From JAULZV01 sp964401885 (GTDB lineage: Bacteria; Patescibacteriota; Minisyncoccia; Phycocordibacterales; JAACPR01): a stretch of DNA of 23,018 nucleotides. Where the stretch lies: positions 1 through 23,018 of the forward strand of contig CAYOAC010000009.1 in NCBI GenBank assembly GCA_964401885.1. The letters run 5' to 3'. The notes beneath the pieces are model-generated. The model searched no databases, was not told where the DNA came from, and worked only from the letters and a program-made list of their open reading frames with translations. This document shows, piece after piece, positions 1 to 7,215 of the stretch; position 1 is the stretch's first letter; each line of letters starts with the position of its first letter. A program made the position numbers and the translations under genes.

Positions 1-49
1 AGGCACATGGGAATAAATCGGTTATCGATGCTTCTACATTTGCTTAGGT

Positions 50-538
50 ATGATCAGTGTCATTTTCTCAAATTGGATGCTCGGCACATTTATCGGGTAT
101 GTAATTGGAGGGGTCTGTATCATTTTTAGCTTAAAAATGTTTGCTGAAAAAGAAATAGTTCCGTGTATTTTTGGGATCCTTTTGATAGCACTGGGCAGTT
201 CAATTATATGGATATGTTCATTCGTGGACCCAATCTTTTGGTTGTATAATTGGATTATTGTCCCATTTCTTCATTACGCCAGCTTTGGTCAATTAGATTC
301 CATTCTATATAAAGGAAACTCTCAATTGTTTGTAATGGGTGCAATATCGGCCAACTCTCTATTCAGAGATGGCCACAAATACCAAGGACGTAGAGGGATG
401 TTAAATTCTTGGGTAATCGGATTCGTTCTTCTTCACGCAACGATGACTTATGGTCTTCTAATAGCCATCATTATCCACGCGGTCTATGATATCAATTTTG
501 CCATAATTCATTATGTCATGAGGAAAACCAGAGGTTAA
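50..538 (+). CDS. CPBP-like polytopic membrane protein, catalytic Glu pair missing
   Basis: A 162-aa protein with four or five hydrophobic segments (about residues 10-30, 37-58, 62-78, 119-136, 134-156). The C-terminal half matches the CPBP (CAAX protease and bacteriocin-processing) layout: FxxxH at F125-H129 and HxxxD at H143-D147. The first CPBP motif, normally EExxxR, reads ANSLFR at residues 101-106, so the Arg is kept but both glutamates are gone. By family knowledge those glutamates are needed for proteolysis, so I infer an inactive or repurposed member. ATG is the first start after an in-frame TAA at 14-16; no ribosome binding site is visible. A terminator-like hairpin follows and the gene looks monocistronic. 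The family call rests on short motifs and could be wrong. Confidence 0.6.
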   Translation: MISVIFSNWMLGTFIGYVIGGVCIIFSLKMFAEKEIVPCIFGILLIALGSSIIWICSFVDPIFWLYNWIIVPFLHYASFGQLDSILYKGNSQLFVMGAISANSLFRDGHKYQGRRGMLNSWVIGFVLLHATMTYGLLIAIIIHAVYDINFAIIHYVMRKTRG

Positions 539-570
539 ATTTCTCGTGAACATTTAATGATTTATGACAC

Positions 571-613
571 AAAACCACTTTACTTGAACAGTAGTTTCGA
601 GGGGTGGTTTTTT
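571..613 (+). terminator. Rho-independent terminator after the CPBP-like gene
   Basis: AAAACCAC (571-578) pairs with GTGGTTTT (604-611) followed by T. The long loop holds a second small hairpin, TACT (581-584) with AGTA (590-593). Confidence 0.6.
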
Positions 614-689
614 AATTATGTTAAATATCCGACTTTCAAAAATACCCTTATATATAGGGGCATTTTCTGTTACATGAAACTTATTTTGA

Positions 690-718
690 TTGACTTTTTA
701 TATCAAATGTGTTATTAT
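690..718 (+). promoter_or_regulatory. Sigma70-type promoter of the 787-1461 gene
   Basis: TTGACT (690-695), 17-base spacer, TATTAT (713-718). Transcription should start near 725, so an in-frame ATG at 709 lies inside the promoter and cannot be the translation start. Confidence 0.75.
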
Positions 719-727
719 ATATATTGA

Positions 728-770
728 ATGTGCATCACGCACGAACCTTATGCAACAGGTTAAGTTGCAT
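728..770 (+). promoter_or_regulatory. Structured leader with possible 11-codon upstream ORF
   Basis: The leader of about 60 nt holds two mutually exclusive hairpins: AACCT (744-748) with AGGTT (757-761), and a perfect 7-bp stem ATGCAAC (750-756) with GTTGCAT (764-770) whose loop contains the TAA of a short ORF (728-763, MCITHEPYATG). A small GTGC/GCAC hairpin (730-742) precedes them. Whether the ORF is translated or the hairpins switch is inference. Confidence 0.35.
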
Positions 771-786
771 CAATACTGAAAATAGA

Positions 787-1461
787 ATGAAACTGCAAGA
801 ATCGACGTACTTTGATACAATTGAACAAGCAATGCGTCAGCAAGGATTTTCACTCCTTGCCAGAACAACGGTGGATAATACGGATCATCGTTACCATGTA
901 ACTGCTTCAACCGCACGTAGCACTGGAATGTTCTTCTACATTCCGCAACGTGCATTGATTATCCAGATGGTTTACACTGAATCCGACTTCTACGATAGAC
1001 TCAGCGAAGAGTCGGGCCTGGCTTCTGACAACAAAGGAGTTTGTGGTCATTGGTCTATTACCTTCCACAAGAAATTCCTTCCTGCCAAAAATATCTTCAG
1101 TCGCTTGCGTCAACAAGGAGTAGATGCCGACGACTGGAACGATACCCTTAATACTCTTCCTCTTTATTGGCGTTACCCTGAAAAGATTGGAGATCTCACT
1201 TATCTGGGTAATTCTATGTACGAGGGCAATTACGGAGAAAACGGAGCAATAGAATCAGAAACGTTAGCTTCACTTATCGGAGAAGTTGTTTGGAAGATTG
1301 CTGATTGGCTTGATTATAGTTTTAATGAACTACAAGTTACCAGTTTTCCTCCTCATTACACTTTCCCTGATTGTACGGAAACTTTCTGGGAACGTTTTGA
1401 CCGTAAGAAGTTACATCGCATTGTACAGAAACCCTGGGGGTCTACCAACCTCAGACGTTAA
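787..1461 (+). CDS. Orphan protein of unknown function (224 aa)
   Basis: I do not recognise a family. The product is soluble-looking, rich in aromatic residues, and has no signal peptide or membrane segment. A longer reading from 709 would begin inside the promoter, so I use the first in-frame ATG downstream of the predicted transcript start, at 787; no Shine-Dalgarno sequence precedes it. Arginine is mostly encoded by CGT/CGC, whereas the ribosomal genes nearby favour CGA and AGA, and base composition is less AT-rich than in the neighbours. This hints at separate ancestry or a different expression regime. The gene has its own promoter, a structured leader and a strong terminator, so it is a self-contained transcription unit. 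Confidence 0.7.
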   Translation: MKLQESTYFDTIEQAMRQQGFSLLARTTVDNTDHRYHVTASTARSTGMFFYIPQRALIIQMVYTESDFYDRLSEESGLASDNKGVCGHWSITFHKKFLPAKNIFSRLRQQGVDADDWNDTLNTLPLYWRYPEKIGDLTYLGNSMYEGNYGENGAIESETLASLIGEVVWKIADWLDYSFNELQVTSFPPHYTFPDCTETFWERFDRKKLHRIVQKPWGSTNLRR

Positions 1462-1513
1462 AATTTAAGGCTCTGAAGAATAGCCTGTCAACTTCAACAA
1501 CACCTTTACCAAA

Positions 1514-1552
1514 GAGACACCTCGATTGTCTCGGTGGTCGAGGTGTTTTCTT
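1514..1552 (+). terminator. Terminator after the 787-1461 gene
   Basis: ACACCTCGA (1517-1525) pairs with TCGAGGTGT (1538-1546), followed by a T-rich run. GAGAC (1514-1518) with GTCTC (1528-1532) is a competing hairpin. Confidence 0.8.
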
Positions 1553-1615
1553 TTATTTAAATATTTTTTACTTTATTTAGAAATACTCTATTCTAATTTT
1601 GAAAATATTTAATCT

Positions 1616-2101
1616 TTAACGATTTATTTCTTTCTCTGCCAAATCTGCTAATTCAATAATTGTGCCGATTTCTTCCATGCTCAATATTCTAGGTTTCGTA
1701 TCTTTCACACAAAAAACGCCTACTGGTTGTTTAGTTTTATGATCAAAAAGTGCACATCCTGCATAAAATCTTATAAAAGGAGGACCTACAACCATTGGAT
1801 TATCTAAAAAACGAGAATCTTCTAATGTATCCTCAACAATAAATATACTTTGCGACAATAAGGCATGCCCACAAAATGAAGCACCTCTTTCCCCTTCCTT
1901 TGCATCAAGACCAACACAAGATTTAAACCATTCTCTTTTTGAATCTAAAATTGTAACCATTGATATGGGGACTTTTATTTTTCTAACCGCTTCCCTTGTA
2001 ATAATATCGAAACGTTCTTCTGGTTTGGTATCAAGAATAGCCAATTTATGTACTGCTTCTAATCTTTTATCTTCATCTTTTGGAATAGGAGCCTTTTGCA
2101 T
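1616..2101 (-). CDS. Stand-alone GAF-domain protein
   Basis: A 161-aa protein that is essentially one GAF domain. It begins with the signature commonly seen ahead of sensory GAF domains (ILDTKPEERFDIITREA), then has the core ISMVTILDSKREWFKS, the Cys-containing FCGHAL segment and GVFCVKD near the end. GAF domains bind small ligands or redox signals and normally drive an attached kinase or cyclase; no output domain is present, so it would have to act on a partner or as a small sensor or enzyme. The upstream ATG (2116) sits inside the -10 box, and the -10 is exactly six bases before the ATG used here, so the mRNA is probably leaderless. It is convergent with the orphan gene before it. Confidence 0.8.
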   Translation of the reverse strand: MQKAPIPKDEDKRLEAVHKLAILDTKPEERFDIITREAVRKIKVPISMVTILDSKREWFKSCVGLDAKEGERGASFCGHALLSQSIFIVEDTLEDSRFLDNPMVVGPPFIRFYAGCALFDHKTKQPVGVFCVKDTKPRILSMEEIGTIIELADLAEKEINR

Positions 2102-2107
2102 AAAATA

Positions 2108-2113
2108 ATTATA
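2108..2113 (-). promoter_or_regulatory. -10 box giving a leaderless GAF mRNA
   Basis: TATAAT on the minus strand, six bases before the ATG whose first base is 2101. No convincing -35 is seen. Confidence 0.6.
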
Positions 2114-2140
2114 CAATATTAATTTTATATCACACCCCCC

Positions 2141-2168
2141 TTGCCCACACTTTTAATTGAGGTAATAT
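2141..2168 (+). promoter_or_regulatory. Promoter of the NMN adenylyltransferase-like gene
   Basis: TTGCCC (2141-2146), 16-base spacer, TAATAT (2163-2168). The predicted leader is about 18 nt with no Shine-Dalgarno sequence. Confidence 0.6.
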
Positions 2169-2193
2169 AGCTTCAGATTCAACGCTCTAAATA

Positions 2194-2781
2194 ATGAAAA
2201 CTACAAAAGACGCAATTGATGCCATTGCATCCGAATTACAGAATCTCAGAAAAAAATATGAAATGGTTGTTATTGTCGGTCGTTTTTGTCCGATGCATGT
2301 TGGGCACGAAGCGATGATCGGCGGAATGATACAAGCATTCCCCAACAAACACATTGTCCTCATAGGAAGTTGTAATGAAAGAATGTCCATGAGAAACTTG
2401 TTCAATTTTAATGACAGAACGAGTTTTATCAAAGCAGTTTTCCCTGATTGCAGAATCGCGGCAATGCCAGACTTCCCCGATGATGATAACTCTTGGTTCA
2501 CCGCACTAGACAGCATACTTTTTCTTGCAGGAGTAAATCCCCAAAAGGTAGCCTTCCTTGGCGGATGCGAAGAAGATGTTGAATGGTATTATCGTTTCGG
2601 CAGAAATGTTCATATTGTTAACAGATTTCAAGGAACAACCATAAACGTAAGTGGTACCGAAATCAGAGACCATTTAATCAGTGACAATCTTGAAAAACTA
2701 TCGAAACTTGTTAATCCTTTGATGCTCGAATTGATTCGTGAACGTTTCAGAGATCGCTGGAAAGAATTCAGAAATCGATAA
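2194..2781 (+). CDS. Nicotinamide-nucleotide adenylyltransferase-like protein (NadM type)
   Basis: A 195-aa nucleotidyltransferase of the HxGH superfamily. After a 22-residue helical lead comes the beta1/nucleotide loop GRFCPMHVGH (residues 29-38, with HVGH at 35-38), and the C-terminal signature VSGTEIRD (152-159) matches the ISGTxIR motif of NadM-type enzymes. Such enzymes join NMN or a related substrate with ATP to give NAD and pyrophosphate in the cytosol. The substrate cannot be fixed from sequence; other cytidylyl- or adenylyltransferases of this fold remain possible. The extra N-terminal helix is longer than in archaeal NadM. It is monocistronic, with its own promoter and a strong terminator, and no other NAD-pathway gene is visible nearby, which suggests salvage from an imported precursor. 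Confidence 0.8.
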   Translation: MKTTKDAIDAIASELQNLRKKYEMVVIVGRFCPMHVGHEAMIGGMIQAFPNKHIVLIGSCNERMSMRNLFNFNDRTSFIKAVFPDCRIAAMPDFPDDDNSWFTALDSILFLAGVNPQKVAFLGGCEEDVEWYYRFGRNVHIVNRFQGTTINVSGTEIRDHLISDNLEKLSKLVNPLMLELIRERFRDRWKEFRNR

Positions 2782-2791
2782 TTCATTTATC

Positions 2792-2818
2792 AAACCTCCC
2801 CGTTCCGGGGAGGTTTTT
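2792..2818 (+). terminator. Terminator after the NadM-like gene
   Basis: Perfect 11-bp stem AAACCTCCCCG (2792-2802) with CGGGGAGGTTT (2806-2816), loop TTC, followed by T residues. Confidence 0.9.
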
Positions 2819-2844
2819 AAATAAAATTAATTGTACATCTAAAT

Positions 2845-3024
2845 CTATCTATATTTACTATCTTCCATCATCCTTTTAGCATCTTCCGCTTTTTTAATAG
2901 CGTCTTGATATGTATTAATTTCAACTTTTTTAGAACCAGCAGTTGGATACATTTTTATAAACCAAAAACCAATTATCAAAGCAACAAGCATTAAACCTAA
3001 AAGGGTGATAAATCCATTTTTCAT
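2845..3024 (-). CDS. Small single-pass membrane protein (59 aa)
   Basis: The predicted protein starts MKNGFITLLGLMLVALIIGF, giving one membrane helix (about residues 4-24), followed by a charged tail with a Lys/Glu/Asp-rich amphipathic helix and the C-terminus DSKYR. Function unknown. The charged tail after a single helix recalls small anchored or envelope-associated proteins common in these genomes. The start is supported by an extended -10 (TGATATAAT) six bases before the ATG, which predicts a leaderless mRNA. It is divergent from the nucleotidyltransferase gene, with only 39 bases between the two start codons. It is a real gene by promoter, start and clean membrane helix, though short. Confidence 0.65.
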   Translation of the reverse strand: MKNGFITLLGLMLVALIIGFWFIKMYPTAGSKKVEINTYQDAIKKAEDAKRMMEDSKYR

Positions 3025-3030
3025 CTTTAT

Positions 3031-3039
3031 ATTATATCA
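3031..3039 (-). promoter_or_regulatory. Extended -10 of the 59-aa membrane protein gene
   Basis: TGATATAAT on the minus strand; six bases separate it from the ATG, so transcription should begin at or next to the A of the start codon. Confidence 0.65.
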
Positions 3040-3047
3040 AATCAATA

Positions 3048-3056
3048 TGATAAAAT
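3048..3056 (+). promoter_or_regulatory. Extended -10 of the nucleotidyltransferase gene
   Basis: TGATAAAAT on the plus strand, seven bases before the ATG at 3064, predicting a leaderless mRNA. It forms a compact divergent pair with the promoter at 3031-3039. Confidence 0.55.
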
Positions 3057-3063
3057 ATAAACC

Positions 3064-3726
3064 ATGAAAACAGTAATACTTGCAGCTGGTAAAGGTGTGC
3101 GAATGGGAGAATTAACAAAAGACACACCAAAACCACTTTTAAAATATAAAAATATTAATTTAATAGAGCACAAATTAAACATAATTCCTGCAGATACAAC
3201 AGAAATTATTCTTGTAATTGGGTATCTTGGCCATAAGATAAAAGACTACTTTAGAGATTCCTATAGAAATATACCGATCAGATATGTTGAACAAACTGAA
3301 GCAAAAGGAACCGCTGATGCGCTGTGGCAATGCAAAGAATTCTTAAATGAACCTTTTATCGTCTTTATGGGTGATGATATTTATTCACAAGAAGATGTTG
3401 ACAAACTATTAGCGATAAAAGATGGTGCCTGGGCAATTATTGCTTATCCTGACAAACCAACTGCAAAAGCGGGTAAGATTGTAAAAGATGAAAACGGAAA
3501 TCTAAAAGAAATATATGAGGATTATGAAGGGACATCCCAATATAATTTATTATATACAGGACTTTGTTTATTAACTCCTGAAGTTTTTTCAAAGCCAATG
3601 TTTCAACTTTCAAATGGTGAATATGGTCTACCTCAATCATTTACCCAATTCGCAAGAGAAAAAGAAATAAAAGTTTTTGAAACTAATAACTGGATTAGAA
3701 TTACCTCCCCTGAAGACTTACTTTAA
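3064..3726 (+). CDS. Sugar-phosphate nucleotidyltransferase
   Basis: A 220-aa NTP_transferase (RmlA/GlmU N-domain-like) protein. It has the pyrophosphorylase signature LAAGKGVRMGEL...TPKPLL (residues 6-26), the substrate loop with GTADAL (84-89), and the metal/nucleotide strand FIVFMGDDIY. Members transfer a nucleotidyl group from NTP to a sugar 1-phosphate to make activated sugars for envelope polysaccharides. At 220 residues it lacks the left-handed beta-helix of GlmU, so it is a single-domain form; the sugar and NTP cannot be told from sequence. The 3' end overlaps the convergent TrmB-like gene by nine bases, so the two may interfere transcriptionally. A sugar-linked regulator next door fits a carbohydrate theme, but this is only suggestive. 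Confidence 0.85.
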   Translation: MKTVILAAGKGVRMGELTKDTPKPLLKYKNINLIEHKLNIIPADTTEIILVIGYLGHKIKDYFRDSYRNIPIRYVEQTEAKGTADALWQCKEFLNEPFIVFMGDDIYSQEDVDKLLAIKDGAWAIIAYPDKPTAKAGKIVKDENGNLKEIYEDYEGTSQYNLLYTGLCLLTPEVFSKPMFQLSNGEYGLPQSFTQFAREKEIKVFETNNWIRITSPEDLL

Positions 3727-4461
3727 TCTTTCCCAAAGAATATCAAAAGTTTTTATTTTATATTGAGCAAAAACCTCATCTTCTATAATAAAAATACTAC
3801 TTTTATTTCTCGGAGAAATATATGCAACGAATTTTGAACAGATTATTTCGGTAAATTCCAACTTTGTTTGAGCCGGTAAAAATCTGGTTTCCCTATTTTC
3901 TTTCTTATCTTTTGGAACGATTACTTCTAAAGCGTACTTTGTTGCTGGTATAATTTGCATACTTTTAAACCGATCTTTTTTCTTCTCTTCTATAATTTCT
4001 TTTGTTAAATATTTAAAAGTTACATAGTCAAAAAAAACAGATCCATCAGTCATTATTCTATATTCTTTATCAGAAGATTTAAATATTTTACTCCATACTT
4101 CCTTAAAACCAGATGGTCCATGGAGAAAATCTATTTTTTGTTTTTTGGTATTCTTAGTTACTTCTTCTTCTATAAGTTCTATTTTATTTTCTAAATCCGC
4201 AACATTTTTCTTGTAATTATTCAAAATTTCTTTTATTGAAATAGCCGCATAATAAACTTTCTTGTCATGTTTAATTTCATAAATCAAACCTTTTTCAATC
4301 ATATCTTCTATAAAATTATAAACTGAAGTTCTTTTAATTCTTGAAAACTTTGCGATATCTTTTACACTTGCCTCACCAATAAAAAGACACGATAAATACG
4401 TTCTGGCTATTTTTTCTCCAAAACCGAGGTTTTTTAATATTTTAATTATTTCTTCATTCAT
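3718..4461 (-). CDS. TrmB-family transcriptional regulator
   Basis: A 247-aa protein with an N-terminal winged helix-turn-helix (about residues 5-72; recognition region around IKRTSVYNFIEDMIEKGLI), then a coiled-coil linker (about 78-108, Glu/Lys rich) and a C-terminal phospholipase-D-like sensing region. This layout is that of TrmB-like regulators, which bind sugars or other ligands in archaea and some bacteria. The promoter TTGCAA/TAATAT places the -10 six bases before the ATG, so the mRNA should be leaderless. The intergenic region toward the divergent MBL gene holds a perfect 6-bp-arm palindrome, a likely operator for this protein. The ligand is unknown. Confidence 0.8.
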   Translation of the reverse strand: MNEEIIKILKNLGFGEKIARTYLSCLFIGEASVKDIAKFSRIKRTSVYNFIEDMIEKGLIYEIKHDKKVYYAAISIKEILNNYKKNVADLENKIELIEEEVTKNTKKQKIDFLHGPSGFKEVWSKIFKSSDKEYRIMTDGSVFFDYVTFKYLTKEIIEEKKKDRFKSMQIIPATKYALEVIVPKDKKENRETRFLPAQTKLEFTEIICSKFVAYISPRNKSSIFIIEDEVFAQYKIKTFDILWERLK

Positions 4462-4467
4462 ATATTC

Positions 4468-4495
4468 ATATTATCTCTTTTTTAAACTTTTGCAA
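4468..4495 (-). promoter_or_regulatory. Promoter of the TrmB-like gene
   Basis: On the minus strand TTGCAA (4495-4490), 16-base spacer, TAATAT (4473-4468), then six bases to the ATG. Leaderless transcript predicted. Confidence 0.7.
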
Positions 4496-4500
4496 GTTTT

Positions 4501-4517
4501 TGTCTATATTTTAGACA
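4501..4517. promoter_or_regulatory. 17-bp palindrome, candidate TrmB-like operator
   Basis: TGTCTA (4501-4506), centre TATTT, TAGACA (4512-4517). It lies between the divergent TrmB-like and MBL-fold genes, just upstream of the regulator's -35 and overlapping the likely promoter of the MBL gene (TTGTCT 4500-4505, TATATT 4521-4526, short 15-base spacer). Binding is inference. Confidence 0.5.
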
Positions 4518-4554
4518 TTTTATATTGTTGTTTCGCCTAAAAGTTTTATTCTTT

Positions 4555-5421
4555 ATGAGGATCAACCAAGATACCACCATGAAAACAAAAAGTAGTTCCT
4601 TGAAATATGAGTCTTCAAATTTTAGGACTCTCAAACTGACAAACAGTGGAAAATTAGAGATCTACTGGATTGGCACAGCACCTATGCTCACAACTAATCA
4701 AACCAATACTTCCCTATTGGTCGTTAAGGGTGAGGATCATCTATTGATTGATTGCGGAAGAAATGTTCCAGAAGCAATCAGTAAATATCATCTCAAACCT
4801 TCTTTAGTTAAAAACTTTTTCATCACCCATTTGCACGGTGATCATGTAGGAGGTTTGTCGTTTCTTTTGACCACTCGCAGATATTCGCCAGACGGTTTAC
4901 CTAAAGCAAATATTTACGGATCAAAAGAATTCAATGATTCTTATCTCTGGCCTTATTTATCTTTTGATTTAGGGGCAAATGAGAACAATGAACCAAAGAA
5001 TACGACTCATACCAATTGGTATAACTTTGAAGGAAATTCTCCTGACAAGAATGTCTTTTGGGTTGGGAAAATCAAAGTTGAGTTTTTCAGAACAAAACAT
5101 GTACCTGCTAGTGGTAAAACACTAGATGAACATGCTATTTGTTTTGGAGTTCTTATTGATGACAAAGTCTGGTATTCCAGCGATACAAAATTCGACCCCG
5201 AACTTATACTGTCCTGTGCTGATAGGTGCAACATTATGTTTCATGATGCATCAATTCTTACCAATCCGGTACATGCATCAATCGCTGAATTGAAAACACT
5301 ACCAGATGAAATCAAGAGTAAAATGCATTTAGTTCATTACGATACTACACAAGCAAATAATGTGACCCTCGGAGGTCTTGCGAGTTTAGTTCGTCCCGGA
5401 ACAAGATTCACTGTTTTGTAA
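4555..5421 (+). CDS. MBL-fold metallohydrolase (RNase Z-like superfamily)
   Basis: A metallo-beta-lactamase-fold protein of about 288 aa. The zinc motif THLHGDH is present, followed by later ligand-type elements: TKHVP, SSDTKFD, FHDAS, HASIAEL and a final LVHYD. This pattern is closest to the RNase Z/phosphodiesterase-like branch of the superfamily, but the substrate is unknown. Three in-frame ATGs exist (4525, 4555, 4579); the first overlaps the likely -10, so 4555 or 4579 is the start, and neither has a good ribosome binding site. It is divergent from the TrmB-like regulator across a palindrome, so it is the most likely regulated target. It ends in a strong terminator, making it monocistronic. 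Its codon use is less AT-biased than that of the minus-strand neighbours. Confidence 0.75.
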   Translation: MRINQDTTMKTKSSSLKYESSNFRTLKLTNSGKLEIYWIGTAPMLTTNQTNTSLLVVKGEDHLLIDCGRNVPEAISKYHLKPSLVKNFFITHLHGDHVGGLSFLLTTRRYSPDGLPKANIYGSKEFNDSYLWPYLSFDLGANENNEPKNTTHTNWYNFEGNSPDKNVFWVGKIKVEFFRTKHVPASGKTLDEHAICFGVLIDDKVWYSSDTKFDPELILSCADRCNIMFHDASILTNPVHASIAELKTLPDEIKSKMHLVHYDTTQANNVTLGGLASLVRPGTRFTVL

Positions 5422-5428
5422 ACAACCC

Positions 5429-5458
5429 AGACCACTTCAAATATTGAAGTGGTCTTTT
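5429..5458 (+). terminator. Terminator after the MBL-fold gene
   Basis: Perfect 12-bp stem AGACCACTTCAA (5429-5440) with TTGAAGTGGTCT (5444-5455), loop ATA, then T residues. Confidence 0.9.
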
Positions 5459-5477
5459 AAAAATATGTTTAAAATAT

Positions 5478-7133
5478 TTAAATATTTTTCAATCTTTTTA
5501 TGGTTTCTTCTTTTCCTATAACCCTCATAACTTCAGAAAGATCTGGAGATTGAGTTTTGGTTGTTAAGGCGACTCGTAAAATTGTTGCAAGATCACTCAC
5601 AAATCCCTTATAAGAATCTTTGTTTTCCTTATATTCTTTCATATTTGTTGAATACCCAAGTTTTGTAGAAATTCCTTTTAGATGCTCAAACCATTCTTCC
5701 CTACCATTATAAATTGGATAATTTTCTATATATTCTAAACACACTTTTTTAATTTCATCTTGTGAAATATTTTCTGGAAATTCTATTGGATTATTTGAAA
5801 CATATTCTTCAAACATATCTGAATAAAAATAAAATATATTTTCTTTCACTTCAGACCAACAAGCAAAATCTTTTCTAGGTTTAACACCCCCTCTTTCAAC
5901 ATTTAAAACCTGAAGAGTATAATCTTTTGTATCTATAATTTTTTGTGCAAAATCATTATCGTATTCTTGTGCCCAAGTTAAAAGATTATCAAACACATCT
6001 TGTGCGCTCATATCTCCAATAATTGTTTTACTGATATCATTTAATTTATTTCCATCAAACAATGCCCCACTTTTACTGAATTTCTCTAATTCAATTTTAA
6101 AGTCAGTATATGGAATTGTTAGATTTTCTTTTCTCCAATCTTCAAAAGATGAATTTGCAATATTTATCAAATATTCAATAACAGAAAGTTTTGGGTAACC
6201 CTTTTCATGATAATAAGAAACGGCTGCTTCAGGATCTTTTCTCTTACTTAATTTTCTTTTTGTCCCATTGTCCAACTTCATTATTGGTGAAATATGACCA
6301 TATTTTGGAGCTTCAAATCCAAAAAATCTAAAAAGTTGTAAATGAAGTGGAAGAGAAGAAAGCCACTCATCAGCTCTAAGCACATGTGTTGTTCCCATCA
6401 AATAATCGTCCACTAAATGAGCAAAATGATATGTTGGAAAACCGTCTGATTTAATCAAAATAGTATCTTGATCATTTGGTGTAATAGAAATTTTCCCTTT
6501 AATTAAATCAATGTAAGACTCTTTATCATCAATATTTCCATCAGATTTTAATCTAATAACAAATATTTTTCCTTTTGAAATATTATCTTGAATTTCTTCT
6601 ATTGAACATTCTCGATGCTTTGCCCATTTACCATAATATCCTGGTCTTATTTTTTCTGCTTCTTGTTGAGTTCGTGTTTCTTGCAATTCTTCTTCAGTAC
6701 AAAAACATGGATAGGCATATCCTAATTGAATTAGTTTTTTGATATATGCATGATAAATATGCAACCTTTTACTTTGAAGATATGGCCCATATTCACCTGA
6801 TTCATTATTTTCATCAATAGGACCTTCGTCCATTATCACACCAAAAGATTTTAAAGATTTTAAAATACCTTCAAATCCATCTTCTACCTCCCTTTTCTGG
6901 TCAGTATCTTCAACTCTTAAATAAAAAATTCCACCATCTTGATGAGCGAATCGTTCTGAAACAAGTGCAGTGAATAATCCACCGATATGAAGAAACCCTG
7001 TTGGACTTGGACCAAATCTTGTTACAATTTTATTTTCTGTATTAATTCTTCTTGGATATTTTGAAATAACATCCTCAACTACAATATTTGGAAATAATAT
7101 TTCAGCTATTTGAGCATTTTTTTCATTTGACAT
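5478..7133 (-). CDS. gltX: Glutamyl-tRNA synthetase
   Basis: A 551-aa class I synthetase that charges tRNA-Glu with glutamate. The HIGH-type motif is FGPSPTGFLHIGG (residues 40-52) and the KMSKS-type motif is KLSKRK (294-299). FYLRVEDTDQKR (70-81) is the usual GluRS segment. Cysteines at YPCFC (141-145) and HREC (173-176) form a possible zinc site in the acceptor-binding insert. About 30 residues precede the first strand (LFPNI...), an extension also seen in Clostridia-type GluRS. The -10 TGATATAGT lies six bases before the ATG, so the mRNA should be leaderless. The partner amidotransferase is not in this window, so whether it also charges tRNA-Gln is open. Confidence 0.95.
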   Translation of the reverse strand: MSNEKNAQIAEILFPNIVVEDVISKYPRRINTENKIVTRFGPSPTGFLHIGGLFTALVSERFAHQDGGIFYLRVEDTDQKREVEDGFEGILKSLKSFGVIMDEGPIDENNESGEYGPYLQSKRLHIYHAYIKKLIQLGYAYPCFCTEEELQETRTQQEAEKIRPGYYGKWAKHRECSIEEIQDNISKGKIFVIRLKSDGNIDDKESYIDLIKGKISITPNDQDTILIKSDGFPTYHFAHLVDDYLMGTTHVLRADEWLSSLPLHLQLFRFFGFEAPKYGHISPIMKLDNGTKRKLSKRKDPEAAVSYYHEKGYPKLSVIEYLINIANSSFEDWRKENLTIPYTDFKIELEKFSKSGALFDGNKLNDISKTIIGDMSAQDVFDNLLTWAQEYDNDFAQKIIDTKDYTLQVLNVERGGVKPRKDFACWSEVKENIFYFYSDMFEEYVSNNPIEFPENISQDEIKKVCLEYIENYPIYNGREEWFEHLKGISTKLGYSTNMKEYKENKDSYKGFVSDLATILRVALTTKTQSPDLSEVMRVIGKEETIKRLKNI

Positions 7134-7139
7134 ATCGCC

Positions 7140-7148
7140 ACTATATCA
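7140..7148 (-). promoter_or_regulatory. Extended -10 of gltX
   Basis: TGATATAGT on the minus strand with six bases to the ATG at 7133; no good -35. Leaderless transcript predicted. Confidence 0.65.
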
Positions 7149-7174
7149 TTATTTAAAAAGGTTTGCATTATATA

Positions 7175-7210
7175 AATTCCGGCCCCACACTTCGTGCGGG
7201 GCCGGAATTT
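7175..7210 (-). terminator. GC-rich terminator downstream of rimK
   Basis: AAATTCCGGCCCC pairs with GGGGCCGGAATTT; after one A-C mismatch, CAC/GTG closes a TTC loop. The AT-flanked, near-symmetric hairpin separates rimK from the gltX promoter. Confidence 0.75.
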
Positions 7211-7215
7211 AATCT

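Noticed and set aside
571..613. Integron attC or CRISPR-like interpretation of the repeated hairpins
   Set aside because: The hairpins are simple terminators with T-runs; no integrase, spacers or regular repeats are present.
638..666. Second hairpin upstream of the 787 gene (CCCT/AGGG core)
   Set aside because: Stem short and mismatched, with no T-run directly after it; too weak to call.
709..786. Longer start for the orphan gene (709)
   Set aside because: It begins inside the -35/-10 promoter, upstream of the predicted transcript start.
2102..2116. Upstream ATG for the GAF gene
   Set aside because: Lies at the edge of the -10 hexamer; the ATG at 2101 fits the N6 rule and leaves the domain intact.
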